Origin: Quercus robur
Taxonomy: Eukaryota > Streptophyta > Magnoliopsida > Fagales > Fagaceae
Direction of reading: 5' to 3'
DNA: 64,000 bases
Assembly (NCBI RefSeq): GCF_932294415.1
Contig: NC_065544.1
Coordinates: forward strand, 20,993,351 to 21,057,350
This document shows, in pieces, positions 1 to 11,983 of the stretch. Below the pieces are notes generated by a model. The model saw only the letters and a list, made by a program, of their open reading frames with translations, searched no databases and was not told where the DNA came from. A program made the position numbers and the translations under genes. Position 1 is the stretch's first letter. Every line of letters begins with the position of its first letter.

Positions 1-870
1 AAAGTGCCAGAGTTTTCAATGGCAGTTGGGCAAGAAAAAAGAGTCTTGAAATGAAAAGAACCTGATGAAATCTGAAAGGAATTGGCATACCCTTTATTTG
101 TAAAATGCACAAGAAGAACCAAGAAACATGTACCAAGAATGAGAATGGGAGTTAAAGTTTGTTGTTTGTGAATAAAGGATTCAATAATGTCAATGGAGTT
201 ATAAAGCTTGGATTTGGATTTGGAGTTTTGAGGAAACTATAGATTGTGGTTGATGCAACTAGGATGAGTACCTCTCTTTTAATTTATTCTGAACAGAGAA
301 CCAAAGAACTGCCCAAAGTATCGATAATGGAACGTACTTCAATAGCAAATGGAGTATCATTGGCAATATATTCATTTATAGAGAGACACGTATGAAAGAA
401 AGTTTTGGAGTAGGATTCTCACACTTCTTAGGATAAACTCCATCGATGATAGAGTTCTAACTCTATTCAAAATGGTGGATTTTGTTGTATTATCAATAAT
501 TTAAATAAATATAGAAATGGTTGCAGTAAAAAAAAAAAAATGTTGATATATTCATTTTAAAATGGATGATGATATGATTGTAAAAAGCTAATAATGATTT
601 TAATCCAAATTTATTTAGGTACTTAAAAATTTAGTTAAATATCGTATTCCTCTTGAGGAATCTCATCTAAATCATTAGATAACAATTTAGATTAATGTAG
701 TGTTTACACTAAAAGATTAAATTATCATGAGTAGCCTTTTTATTGGCTAATCATATATAAAAGAAAATTGTTTCTTAAAAAAATAATAAAAGAAAATTGA
801 CACGTGAAAAGAAAAGAATACAAGAAATAGAGGGGCACGGTATTTGACAGTTATAAATAGTTGAATGTCA
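1..870. other. Unassigned AT-rich sequence
   Basis: I recognise no gene or element here. The stretch is AT-rich, with an A-run near 528-540 and no long open frame. On the - strand a TATA-like CTATAAATG lies near 371-379, but no coding exon can be tied to it. Confidence 0.4.
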
Positions 871-1000
871 TGTGCTCAGGGGCTCTTTTATTTTTTGGGT
901 AAAATTTAATTATTTGCATCAATTATAATTTGGGATTATTACATTTTCTAATAAAAAAGAAAAAACACACTAGAGGTTTGATGAGTATTATGCATTTAAC
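871..1000. repeat. Single diverged arm of the foldback repeat at 1391-1675
   Basis: This stretch resembles the arm sequence of the 1391-1675 foldback: the segments around GGCTCTT, TTTTTTGGGTAA and AATTTGGGATTA occur in the same order, followed by an AGAGGTTTGATGAGTATTATG-like end. The opposite arm is not visible, so it is probably a truncated or older relative. Confidence 0.55.
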
Positions 1001-1244
1001 TCCAAGCATTACTCCACGTTTTCACTTTTCTTTCTTCAGTTTTTTTTTTTTTTTCTTCCTTTATCAAGGCTTAACTTTTTTTTTTTAATTTTTTCAATAA
1101 CCGGTTTCCCTTAATCTCATCTCATGTTTGATTTTTTTTTTTTTTTTATTGGAAGAAAAAAAAATACTAAAAAGTAGAAATCAATCATATCCAAAAGGAA
1201 TCCAAAAAATTTCAAATACCACATTCAAACCCACGTTCAACTTC

Positions 1245-1248
<4 letters not shown>

Positions 1249-1289
<41 letters not shown>
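1249..1289. repeat. Poly(A) tract of about 41 bp
   Basis: An uninterrupted run of about 41 A residues between AT-rich flanks. It could be the tail of an unrecognised retroposon or simple-sequence slippage. No LINE or SINE body is visible upstream. Confidence 0.8.
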
Positions 1290-1290
<1 letters not shown>

Positions 1291-1390
1291 ACATTCAAAT
1301 TTACCCTACTTTCAAATATTTAACAAAACTCTCAAATAACAACTACTAAAAAAATTCAAATTCTTAAAAAAAATAAAATAAAAAAATAAA

Positions 1391-1675
1391 AAACTAGCCT
1401 TTGAGCTTATAGGCTCTTCTATTTTTTGGGTAAGGGTTAATTTAGAGTATTTATTATTATAATTTGGGATTACTACATTTTCCTATCACAAAAAAAACTT
1501 AGGGGTGTGATGAAAAATTATTTCACCACACATAATACTTATCACACCTCTAGGTTTTTTTGTGATTAGAAAATGTAGTAATCCCAAATTATAATAAATG
1601 CTCTAAATTAACCCTTACCCAAAAAATAGAAGAGCCTCTGAGTACGTGCGTGAGCGTGTGCTCAGAGGCTAGTTT
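1391..1675. mobile_element. Foldback MITE with arms over 100 bp
   Basis: The left arm (from 1391, beginning AAACTAGCCT) and the right arm (ending AGGCTAGTTT at 1675) are reverse complements over more than 100 bp, with a short spacer around 1505-1550. The shared core includes GGCTCTTCTATTTTTTGGG, a TTAATTTAGAG block and an AATTTGGGATTACTACATTT block. The right end also carries its own small hairpin, GCCTCTGAG paired with CTCAGAGGC (about 1634-1669). No coding capacity and no clear target-site duplication. A Helitron-related end (CTAG before T) is an alternative reading of the right terminus, but the near-symmetrical arms favour a foldback element. Confidence 0.75.
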
Positions 1676-2044
1676 CCATAAAATTACTATAAAAGAAAAA
1701 AAAAATTATTGCGGTTAACTACGTTACTGGTCAAATCGGGTTTAATAGAAAATATTTGAGTATAATTGATAGGTTTCATCCTTTCAAGTTTAGAACCTGA
1801 ACCACCAAACTTTTTAGTTTTAGTAGTTCCACTAATCCCTAGTATTTAAGAGTTGAACTGGGAAGGTGTTTAAGTAGTAATAAAAGCAAAGTTCCAACGT
1901 GGCTATTAGTTTATTGGCCAAATTACAATTTACCCGCCTGTGATTTGGTCAAAATTTAAGTTTCCTACCTATGGTTTGATATTTGACACTTTACTCACTT
2001 GAGGTTAGCTCAGTTAAAGTTTCGTAACGTACCTCTATTAAAAA

Positions 2045-3960
2045 CATGGCAAAATATGTAAGGTTATGCAGTGAAGGACTAGGGATTTCATTTATAAGAT
2101 AAGTAGTTGTTAGCGTTAGGATGCAATCACCCCAAACTTTCAAAGGTAAGTTGGCCTGAAAGCTAAGGGGCTATTTGGTTAAAAAAAAAAGGGTCATTCA
2201 TCACTCATCACTCAGTTTTCATCACCCATCACTCATCACTCTATAACTCACTTTCTATCGCCCAATAATGAGGAAATGTCTCACTCAACCCGTTTGGCAC
2301 CCAACACTCAGTTATGTTTTCAACCAAAAAAGCTAAAAAAAACTGGGACCCACACACTCTGACCACACCTGTGCACCTAACCCCCCTGCCCGGCCCTATT
2401 AACTCCATTCAATAGTTGAAACCTCACTTTACCATCACATTTCTTCTCCATTTCTCCTCGTCCTCACTGAAACCAAGCCCACAACACCTCTCCCTCAACG
2501 TCCTTACTCCGTCATCAACATCCTTACTCTGTCATGAAAACAACTTTCTTTCTTCTTTCAAAGATATTGGGTAGTCAATAAATTTGGCCCATTAAACACA
2601 AACCCCAATTTTTAGTGTCTGAAGAAATATATTAAAGGTGCACAAGTATGATCAATGACATTCACAAACCAGATTTTATCTTATAGCTCAACATTATTCA
2701 TTTAAAACAAATTCAACAAAACTCATTACCTAAAAGCATCACATGTTAATTGAACTTGAAAACAATAAAGAAGGGTTAAAGGGATAGTCCAATTGTATTA
2801 TAATTAGAAATTGGATGCTTTGAATTCACAATTATAGAAACCGAACCCACAGAGAAACTGAAACCACAACCACCATTCCAGTCTAGCCGTATCGTCGTCA
2901 AAGTTCACACAGCCCGAGGTTGAGCGGCGTTGAGATGTTGTTCGTTAGATGGGTCGGCGTGGGAAGGGTGAAGGACAAAGAACGGCAGGCAGATTGAAGA
3001 AGAGAGGCCATGGATAAGGAAGGCTAAGATTCTTTTGTCTTTCGATGTGGGTCAGATTTTGCTCTGAAGATTTTGCTCTAAAGAAGAACAGAGAAAGAAG
3101 AGAGACAAAAAGAAAGAAAAGTGGAGAAGAAAAAAAGAAAAAGAAAAATGAGAGTGACTAGTGGGAGTGAGAGGAAAAATCTAACTTGACAAGACTAGTG
3201 GGTCCCACAATGTGTGTTTATTTACCAAAATGGCATGGAAACTCAGTTTCCATAACTTGAAAACACTTAAAATGTGTTTTCAGTTTCCATAACTCATTAC
3301 TCAAAAATCAGAGAATTGAGTGGTAGAAACAAAAATTGAAAACAAATCCAAACAAACCAAACAGTTATGGGATCAACCAAATTTGAGTTATGGGTGATGG
3401 AAACAGAGTTATGGGTGATGGAAAACAACAAATCCAAATAGCCCCTAAGTGTTCTAGCTACACTAAGGAGACGTTGACGTTTTTTTCAACTATTGAATTT
3501 GTTGTGGGGTTTCCACACAAGATAGTTGATGAACAACTCCTTTGGAAACATAGAAAGGTCCAAAGCAAATTTAGTTCCATTGTCAGATCTAACGACTTTG
3601 ATAGTTAATTGAAATTGAGTAACAACCATATTAAAAAAGGATTGAATTAAAAACTGAGTATTAGACTTGTGTTTTATTAAAAACACCCAAGTACATCTAC
3701 TATGGTCATCCATAATGGTAAGAAAATATCTAGAACCATTTAGAGAAGGAGTGGAACATATATCCCAAATATCAACATGAATAAACTCAAAATTGGAAAT
3801 AGTAACATGAGTAGATGAGGTGAATGGTAGTCTTTTTTGTTTAGTAAGAGGGCATACAGAACAAGTAGAAATGTTTTATTATCATTGAATTTGAGCACAC
3901 GACAAAACAAAACGAAATCTACATCTGAAAAAAGAAACTCAAGTTTCTTAATAAGTATAA
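2045..3960 (-). pseudogene. Copia retrotransposon integrase fragment, interrupted by a DNA transposon
   Basis: Read on the - strand, 3960 to 3446 gives the region before and into a Ty1/copia integrase. A CSVCPLTKQK stretch marks the end of the GAG-pre-integrase zinc-binding motif. DIWDICSTPS, MDDHSRCTWVFLIKHKS (around 3713) and VVRSDNGTKF follow, carrying two of the acidic integrase residues. The frame breaks at 2167-3445, where a Harbinger-like element is inserted, and resumes at 2166 with FQANLPLKVWGDCILT. It fades out near 2045 without reaching reverse transcriptase. Gag, protease, RT and RNase H are all missing, so this is a dead relic. Its 5' LTR is probably the one at 10104-10471, displaced by the hAT insertion. 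The family identity is clear; the exact ends are not. Confidence 0.85.
2167..3445. mobile_element. Non-autonomous PIF/Harbinger-like DNA transposon (1279 bp)
   Basis: The element begins GGGGCTATTTGG (2167) and ends with the reverse complement, CCAAATAGCCCC (3445). It is flanked by a 3-bp TAA duplication (2164-2166 and 3446-3448), the TWA target type of PIF/Harbinger elements. Subterminal regions on both sides carry repeated CATCACTCAT or CATCACCCAT motifs in inverted orientation. No transposase frame is present; a short 72-residue frame across the right end is chance. It sits inside the Copia integrase frame, which continues on both sides when one TAA copy is discounted, so the boundaries are confirmed by the host sequence. 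Confidence 0.85.
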
Positions 3961-4150
3961 CAAATTGCAAGGTTGTTAAACCTGGACCGGACCGTATGAT
4001 CCGATCCGGAAACCCGTGAACCGTTCAGTTTCATGATCCGTTTAAGGTAAGGAACCATTCCATGCGAAAAAAGCATGGACCCGTCTGAACTGCGGTCCGA
4101 CCTTCCGGTTTTGTGAACCATGGCTGGTTCACACGGTTTGAACGGTTGCA

Positions 4151-4680
4151 TTGTTTCAGCCTTATAAACGACGTCGTTCCACCCTCTTTTTTTCCCCTCC
4201 TATACGGCGTCGTTCCACCTTTTTTTTTTTTAAACCCTCTCTCAAAAATCACTCTCGGCCTCTTCCAGTCTTCCTCACTCTGAAACCCTCTCTCAAATCT
4301 CAATCACTCCGAAACCCTCACTCTCTCGTCTCTGCCTCTATCCTTCGTCCTTGTCGTTCCACCCTAAATCCTACCCTTGTTCCACCCTTCTTTTGGCTTA
4401 GCCCAGATCGCCGTCTTTCCACCCTTATTCGATCTCTTCTTTTGGCTCAACCCAGATCGCCGCCGTTCCACCCTTGTTCGATCTCTTCCTCACTCTCTCA
4501 AAGTCTCAATCACTCTCTCGTCTCTGCCTCTCTCCCTCGTTGCCGTCGCAGCTTAGCCCAGATCGCAGCTCACTCTCTCATGCTCATCTCTGCCTCTCTC
4601 CCTCGTCGCCGTCGCAGCTCACTCTGTGCCTCGTCGCCGTCGCCGTCGTTTGGTGCTTTATTACCTCTAATCTGTTTTTT
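4151..4680 (+). repeat. CT-rich tandem-repeat region in the hAT 5' part
   Basis: Short imperfect repeats built on GTCGTTCCACC, CTCTCTCGTCTCTGCCTC and CGCCGTCG occur throughout. This low-complexity composition opens long frames in more than one phase. I read it as leader or subterminal sequence of the hAT element, not a protein-coding exon. Confidence 0.6.
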
Positions 4681-5515
4681 CTTTATTAATATTTGCAAGT
4701 TGATTGTGGATGATGATATAGATTTGAAGTGTTGGTGTGTAAATTGATTTGGGTCAATTGAAAATGTGGATGATTGTGGATGATGATATAAATTTAAAGG
4801 TTCTTGCTGCATGTTTTTGGCTTAGAATCATGCTCCTCTTGGGTTTCTGTCTGCCAAAATCACTGCTTCTTGCTGCATGTTTTTTTTTTTTTGTATTTTT
4901 TATTGCGGTTGGTTTCAATAATATTTACTTCATTCATGTTCTCGGTATCTATATTTTTTTTAGTTCTTTTGCGAAATCAATATATTTTTACATACTATTT
5001 ATCTGATCTAACTTTTACACATTCTGGGAAATCATGGATGTGCATATAGATTTTTTTTTTTGGCTGTTGTATATGATTCACTTGATTGATCAATACGCAT
5101 ATATAGCCAATTTCATACTAAACAGAACTACCTCAGCATTCTGGAACCTCTCTGTATTTCCATAGTGGCATTCCTTTCCTATCCCCATTTTGCTGTCATA
5201 GTTTGTGATGTTGTAGCTGTAGAATAATGGCATAGCATCCTATGTGTTATCTGTTGCTTGAAGGCAGTGGTTTTACTTTTTACAATATTTTAGGCACTGC
5301 AAAATAACATTAATATTTTTTAGGCGCTTGAAGTTTATGATTCTCTCTATATCAGCACCTATAGATCAATTTGTGATTCTTTGACTCTCTGAATTTGTGT
5401 ATATTAGTTTGTTAATTTGACTTTGTGTATGAAGTTGTGATTCTTTGACTATCTATATTTCAAAAATTGATGGGTCTATGTGTGTTTGATTGGTTGTTTA
5501 GTCTTTTAGATTAAA

Positions 5516-8209
5516 ATGGAAACAGAGACCGGGTCTACTCCATCACATGAAGTTGATTCCAATGTAATGGAGTCTAGCTCTAGAGTAAGGGAAAAGGTTG
5601 ATCCGGCTTGGGAACATTTTAGCCTTGGGGCGGATGAGAAATGATGAAATACTTTTACACGTATGTATTGTAGGCAAACATATAAGGTGGGGGTATTAAT
5701 AGGATGAAAAAACATCTTGCGGGGATAAAAGGTGATATTGGATCATGTAAAAAGGTTTCTCATGATGTGAGATACCTAATGTTAGAATATGTGAAAGCTG
5801 AGAAACAATGTCAAGAAGAAATGTTTAGTGTGCCTTCCACAAATAGTGATATGCAAGAAGATGAAGATGTTCAAGAAGTATATAGTAGTGGGTTGCCTAA
5901 AAAACCTGTTTTAGGTAAAAGAAAGGGTACAAATCTGGTGGATAATTACTTTGCTCCAAGAACTACTCCAGGAGCTCAACCTGGTCTTAAAAGTGTGTTC
6001 CAAAGTAAAGAAAGGGTGAGGCGAGCTGATATGGCTATTGTAAGGTTTCTGTATGACAATTGCATAACTTTTAATGTAGTGAATTCAGTGTACTACCAAA
6101 AGATGATTGATGCCGTAGCTGCTGTTGGTCCTGGCTACAAAGGTCCATCTTATCATGCTGTACGGGTCCCTTTGTTGAGGGATCAAAAGAAAGAGGTTCA
6201 GTTGTTGGTTGAGTCACAACATAGGCATTGGGCAGAAGTTGGATGTACACTTATGGTTGATGGTTGGACAGATACTAGTATTTGTAAAATCAGTTGATGC
6301 CTCAGATGTTGTGAAGAGTACTAGAAACTTATTTAAACTATTTGATGAAGTAGTTACATGGGTTGGTCCAAAAAACATAGTTCACATGATTACTGATAAT
6401 GCTTCCAATTATGTATCTGCTGGTAAATTGTTGTGTGAAAAGTATAAAATTATTAGTTGGTCTCCTTATGTAGCACATTGCCTGAATCTTGTGTTGCAGG
6501 ATATGGGAGACATGCCTCATGTGGAGAGACTTAAAAAACGTGCATCCAAAGTCACAGTTTTTATTTATAATCATGTGGCTTTGATTGCTTGGTTGAAGAA
6601 GAGACCTGGTTGGACAGATATTATACTTGTAGGAGCAACAAGATTTGCTACTACTTTCCTTTCATTTGGAAGTCTTCATGTGCATAAGCATGACTTGCAA
6701 GCCTTAGTGACTAGCAAGCCTTAGTGACTAGCAAGTTCTTTGTGGACAATAGATTGACAAGAGAGTCAAAGGTAAAAGAAGTAGTTTCTATCATTTTAGA
6801 TAATTCTTTTTAGGATGATATTAATGTTCTTGTCAAGATTTCATCGCCACTCATTCGTTTGTTACGGATTGTTGATTCTGATCAAAGACCTGCAATAGGA
6901 TATGTGTATGAGGGCATGCATAGAGCACGGTTGGGAATCAAGAAGATCTTCCGAATGAAGAAGCACTTGTACAAGCCATATACCTCAATTATAAAAAACC
7001 GTTGGGACAAACATTTGCATAAAGATTTTCATGCTGCTGCATATTGGTTAAATCCTGCTTTTCAATATGATGAGGAGAATTTTTGTCGGAAACCAGCAGT
7101 ACATATGGCTGTTTTGGACTACATTGGGACAAAATATGATGGTTACAAAGAAAAGGTAATTAAGGAAACCCAATATTTTCGAGACCGTATTGGGAGCTTT
7201 GATAAAGATCTTGCATTGTCAACAAGCACAACCACTCATCTAGGTGAGAAGTAATCAGTTTACTTTAATACTATATGTTTATTAAAAGGATATAGTTCTG
7301 CATTCAAGTAATTAGTGTTGCATTCAAGTAAAGGATATAGTGCTGCATTCAAGTAATGTAGTTGGGAATCTAATTACTTTAATACTATATGTTGAGAATC
7401 TAGTCTTGGACTATATGTTTATGTTGATTAATATTAGATTATGTTGTGTTATGAAAATTAGATGAATGGTGGAAGTTGTGGGGGGTGCTAATGCTCCAAA
7501 CTTGCAAAAATTGGCAATTAGAATCCTTAGCCAAACTTCCGTCGCTTCTGGATGTGAGCATTGTTGGAGTTTATTTGACCAAATACATTCTAAGAGGAGA
7601 AATAGATTGGAGCATCAAAGGTTCAATGATCTTGTGTTTGTTCATCATAACTTGTGATTGAAACGTAGGTAACTAAATGCTATATCTTGTCATTATATTA
7701 ATTTTTAAAAAATCATTTATATAATGTAATTGTTAGTTACTAATTATGTTCAAATTCCAATAATGAGCATGACATTTTATGATGCAGGCTTTACAACAAA
7801 AAGTTTAATTTTGACCCCATTGATTATGCAAGTATCGACAAAACTGATTTTTGGATATTTGTGGAAGAGGAAGACCCATATCTTAATTATGAAGAGTTGG
7901 AGAATGCAATTTATGAAGAGGGTGCATATCCAGCAAGTGCAGGGCCTTCTTTTAATATTGAAGGTTAGTTTATATGTAAAAAATTTTGATAACCTATATT
8001 GATTTTTCTTTTATTTTTTTAAGCTTGTGTAAACATTCTAATGATTTTTCTTTTTATTTTGTTCAAACTTGTGTGTAGAATCTGTAGATGATAGCAGTGA
8101 GGTTGAAGGAATTGATTTGGGAACATTTGGACAACCTGTTGACCCTCCTCCTGGATTTCCAGGGAATGATGATGAGCATGATAACTATCATGACATTGAT
8201 GATTTATGA
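5516..8209 (+). pseudogene. hAT transposase (BED finger / DUF659 / dimerisation type), broken
   Basis: Reading order from ATG 5516: an N-terminal segment with a DPAWEHF motif starting a BED zinc finger, a finger remnant ending KKHLAGIKGDIG (from 5704), and the DUF659 region with GCTLMVDGWTD. Then come KNIVHMITDNASNYVSAG and VAHCLNLVLQD (catalytic-core region), RKPAVHM, and the C-terminal hAT dimerisation motif LAIRILSQTSVASGCEHCWS (7500-7570). Acidic downstream exons at about 7788-7963 and 8079-8209 end at TGA 8209. Lesions visible: stop codons and a frame change at 5642-5703; a frame change at about 6285-6297 where family members have more sequence; a 17-bp tandem duplication at 6697-6730 that shifts the frame; and TAG at 6811-6813. 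No functional enzyme can be made. Family assignment is firm; intron positions are inferred. Confidence 0.88.
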
Positions 8210-9507
8210 TCATAATAATTCTGTTTGAACTTTGAAGTTATATTTTGTATTTTAGAGATAATTTCTATGTCTTTTTGTAAGAAGGTTGGAAAACATTTCT
8301 ATGTATTCTGTTTGTGTATTGTAACATTTTAGAGATAATTTCTATTTTAGTGATAATTTCTATGTATTTTATATTTTGTATTATGTTTGTGTACTGTAAC
8401 TTTTGGAAAACATTATTATGAGAAACAAGATTGTACACAATGTGTAGTTGTATTATGAGAATTTTTCTTGGTTGATTTCCTATGATGTTTGGCTAAGAAT
8501 TTTGTGTCCTGTGTTATGTTTGCAATGAGGTTTTAATTGAATTTTGTTAGGTTCATGGGGGCTGTTTTTGGTGATATATTCAGTAGGTTTTACTGGGATT
8601 TTGGTTGTGAATTTTTCTGGGTTCATGGGGGTTGTTTTTGGTGATTGGTTGTGAAATTTTTCTGGGTTCATAGGGGCTGTTTTTGGTGATATATTCAGTG
8701 GGTTTTGCTAGGATTTTGGTTGTGAAATTTCCTGGGACTGGTTGGGTTTTATAGAGGGATTCGGTTGGTTTTTTTGGGCTTTTTAAGGGTGTTTCATGAG
8801 GGTTCTTATGGTTAGTTTTGGAGTTGTTTTTCTGTTTCAAAAGGTATTGTGAGAATTTTTCTTGGTGTAGTTAATTATGGAAATATCAGTTGCGAAATTT
8901 ATGCTGTAAATGCTTCTTTACTATTTAGTGAAAGTTTCAACAATCATTAACTAAAGACTCTGCATAGATATCTGGAAGTGGCTTTAAGTTTTCTACATAA
9001 AAGTTCGTATACTTGTGATTGTAGGTTTTTATTATTAAAAGTTTTTTTTTTTTTTTAAATATTTCCTTTCTACGATTTTAAACTTTAAGTTAAGCATTGT
9101 TTACACTGTTGGCAAACTGCAGCCTATTAAAACTCTGAACTCCCACTTATATTTTTAAGTGCTGTATGAAGATTGCATTTTTCAAGAATAATGATTTCTC
9201 TCTTTTCTTAATTTATTTTCTCACATACTTGTAAATGCAAGCTTGACAAAATTATAACAATGTTCATTTGGATTGCACAACACAATTGAAATATAGGGGA
9301 ATGTGAACAACATTTTCATTCTCTAAATGAATTAGACTATTCTAGTTAATTTTATTTATTTATTAATTTAATGTTTTTATATATATATATTTAAAATAAT
9401 TATTAAATTAATTATGACGTAATCACGGTTCGACTCCGGTTCGACCTCAAAACCCTTGAACCTCTCCCTTTTACAGTTCAATAAACGGTGCGGATCTGAA
9501 AACCTTG

Positions 9508-10055
9508 ACAAATTGAACCGTGTAATTGCATAACTAAAAAATTAAAAATTGAAATTTAAAAAGAAACAAAGTATAGCCTATAGTTTCAAAAGTAACAAAT
9601 TAAATATTTGAGTTAGTGCAGTGGTGCTCTTAAAAAAACATGTTTTGCACCCTATAATTTAAGAGATATAACAAATTGAACCATGTAATTTCATAACTAA
9701 AAAAATTAAAAATTGGAATTTAAAAAGAAACAAAGTATAGCCTATAGTTTCAAAAGTAACAAATTAAATATTTGAGTTAGTGCAATGGTGATCTTAAAAA
9801 ACATGTTTTGCACCCTATAAGTTAAGTGGTATAACAAATTGAACCATTTAACTTCATAACTAATAAATTAAACATTGGAATTTAAAAACTAACAAAGTAT
9901 AGCCTATAGTTTCAAAAATAACTAATTAAATATTTGAGTTAGTACAATGATGCTCTTAAAAAAATTGTTTTGCACCCTATAAGCTAAGAGGTATAACAAA
10001 TCGAACCATGTAATTCCATAACTAATAAATTAAACATTGGAACTTAAAGAGAATC
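9508..10055. repeat. Tandem repeat, about 163-bp period, 3.4 copies
   Basis: Units start at 9508, 9671, 9834 and about 9996, each with ACAAATTGAACC (ACAAATCGAACC in the last). Each continues through a GTATAGCCTATAGTTTCAAAA block, TTTGAGTTAGT, and TTTTGCACCCTATAA; the last unit is partial. The first unit abuts the hAT element, whose target ACAAATTG is part of the unit. The array lies between the Copia primer-binding site and the integrase relic, where gag would be expected. Confidence 0.85.
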
Positions 10056-10091
10056 AAACTAGTAAATCAGTAGGAATCACTGGCTAGTTTT

Positions 10092-10471
10092 GCTTTGATA
10101 CCATATTAGACTCTGTGCAAAACTTCTACAATGGTGATTAGAGAACAATGGAGACTAGGGTAGAGAGAGAGACTGAGATTGTATGAAAATGATTCATTGT
10201 GTGTGAGTAATTACAAGCTGTGATTATATATCAAGAGCAAAGAGAGGGAAGTTTTACCTAACTAACTAACTAACAAATAATAAGAAACCAATACAATCAT
10301 ATATAACACCTGTCATCTAAGCACTAATTAATTTAACTAACCAACTGTAACTACGACATGTAGTTTTATTGTTTACAATACAGAAACGACTTTGTAGCTT
10401 TGTAGCTCTTAACTGCTACTACCGTCTTCTTCTTCTAAACCTCTTCATTGCAATCTTAAGATATTCTAACA
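10092..10471 (-). mobile_element. Copia 5' LTR plus primer-binding site
   Basis: On the - strand the sequence starts TGTTAGAATATC at 10471 and ends TCTAATA at 10104, giving a 368-bp LTR with matching inverted TGTTAGA/TCTAAYA termini. Immediately after it, 10103-10092 reads TGGTATCAAAGC, the usual plant Copia primer-binding site (initiator Met tRNA, one mismatch to the common form). Orientation and position fit the integrase relic at 2045-3960. A matching 3' LTR is not seen. Confidence 0.78.
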
Positions 10472-11983
10472 TGAGTAGCCTTGCTTATTCATTAATATAT
10501 ATATATATATATATTTATTTATTTGTGGATTTAGTGTAACTTTTATATCATAACTATTGCATTTTTTGTATTGTTTCTATTTTTAGGAATTCTAATATAT
10601 TTTTTGTCTATTTTCTTTTTGTAGGTGTCCATCCATAACCATTAGTATTGTGAGAGGGTTCTTTATATACCATTAGAACATTTTTTAGTGCTACCATTAT
10701 CATATATTAGGGTATATTGGTAGTTGGTACATATATTCTGATAGCATGGTGCATACATTTATTCTGACAATTCATATATTAAGTATATTGGTATTTTGGT
10801 ACGTTAGACATGCATATATTCAGATAGCATGGTACACAGATATTCTGATAATATGGTATGTATGTGATATGTTTATGCTGAACTACTGATCCATATGAGT
10901 CGGACTAGGATTTATATTTTGATAATATGGTACATATGTGATATGTTTGTGCTGAACTGCTAATACATATGAGTCGGACTAGGATTCTACCATTGCCTTC
11001 TTAGTTCTTAGCCTATGTAAGAACTTTCGTAATAAATATTTCATATTTCAAAGGGTTCTTTACCATAGAGATGCCTCTCCTTTTGTTATATTTTTTGTGT
11101 TGTTTAATGTGCTTTTAATTGTGACTAATTTTTTTAAGTACATTACAAGATATTTGGAAGTTCTTCTTGGTATATAGACAAATTTAATTAAAAAACATAC
11201 GAATAAAATTAGTTTTTTTTTTAGAGAAAATAAAATTAGTTATTTGATTGTTATTTTGTAATAATAATAATTGTCCAACCATTTCTCTATCATGATTTAA
11301 TTACCCGGATTTGACATTGGAGATATTTTTGATATTTTAACACTTAGTTGAGGGTATTTTAGAAATTGCACAATGAAATATTTTTATAAATAATATATTC
11401 TGTTAGATTTAACAAAATAGAGGAAATAAAAGTAACAGATTAAAGATATTTGCTCATTTTCCAAGCATAGACGAAAAATTGTTTGGTTTCAAATATTAGG
11501 AGATAATTGTGAACTGCCTTGCTTTTTACCCAAGAGTTTAATTGTAGGAGAATGCAAGTCTTTTTCTATTTTTCCATTTTTATTTTGTTTAGTATTGGTG
11601 GGCCTTAGGGTTAGGGGCAATTCCTTCCTCTACATCTTGACCCTTGATTTTAGGAAAAACTTATTGCGCATCAAGCTTGTGCCACTATCCTCTCACATAC
11701 GGGTAAACTCCACATGCGTGAGAGGGTGGTTACATATATGGAATACACCATATATTATCTTCTAGCTATATCATTAACAAAAAATAACCCCAAATAACAA
11801 TAAACATATTCTTGATTTCTTTGTATATTGATCAAAGGACCATTGGAAATTGTCATATAATTGAGGATTTCTAATGCTTATTTTTATAATTAAAAAAGAA
11901 TATATATATATATATATAAACTAAAATAGGTATATAGTTTTTTATTTTTTATTTTTTTTATAAAGAAAATAGGTATATAGTTT
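10472..11983. other. Intergenic AT-rich sequence with a small duplication
   Basis: No gene is recognised. A 74-bp-period duplication covers about 10862-10911 and 10936-10985 (GATATGTTTRTGCTGAACT and GAGTCGGACTAGGAT shared). Microsatellite TA runs occur near 10498-10513 and 11900-11918. Confidence 0.5.

Larger units (their letters stand above)
3968..9507 (+). mobile_element. hAT-superfamily DNA transposon, complete ends (5540 bp)
   Basis: The left end CAAGGTTGTTAAACC and the right end, which reads CAAGGTTTTCAGATCC on the other strand, form imperfect terminal inverted repeats. An exact 8-bp target duplication ACAAATTG flanks them (3960-3967 and 9508-9515). Eight-base duplications are diagnostic for hAT. 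Contents: a CT-rich 5' region with short tandem repeats (4180-4660), a multi-exon transposase relic (5516-8209), degenerate GGTTCATGGGGGCTG-type repeats (about 8550-8740) and an AT-rich 3' region. The insertion lies in the 5' part of the Copia relic. The transposase is disrupted, so movement would need enzyme from another copy. Confidence 0.92.

Noticed and set aside
4151..4747. 198-residue open frame and an overlapping 71-residue frame in the hAT 5' region
   Set aside because: Low-complexity Ser/Pro/Arg/Leu sequence made by CT-rich repeats, open in more than one phase, with no link to the transposase frame.
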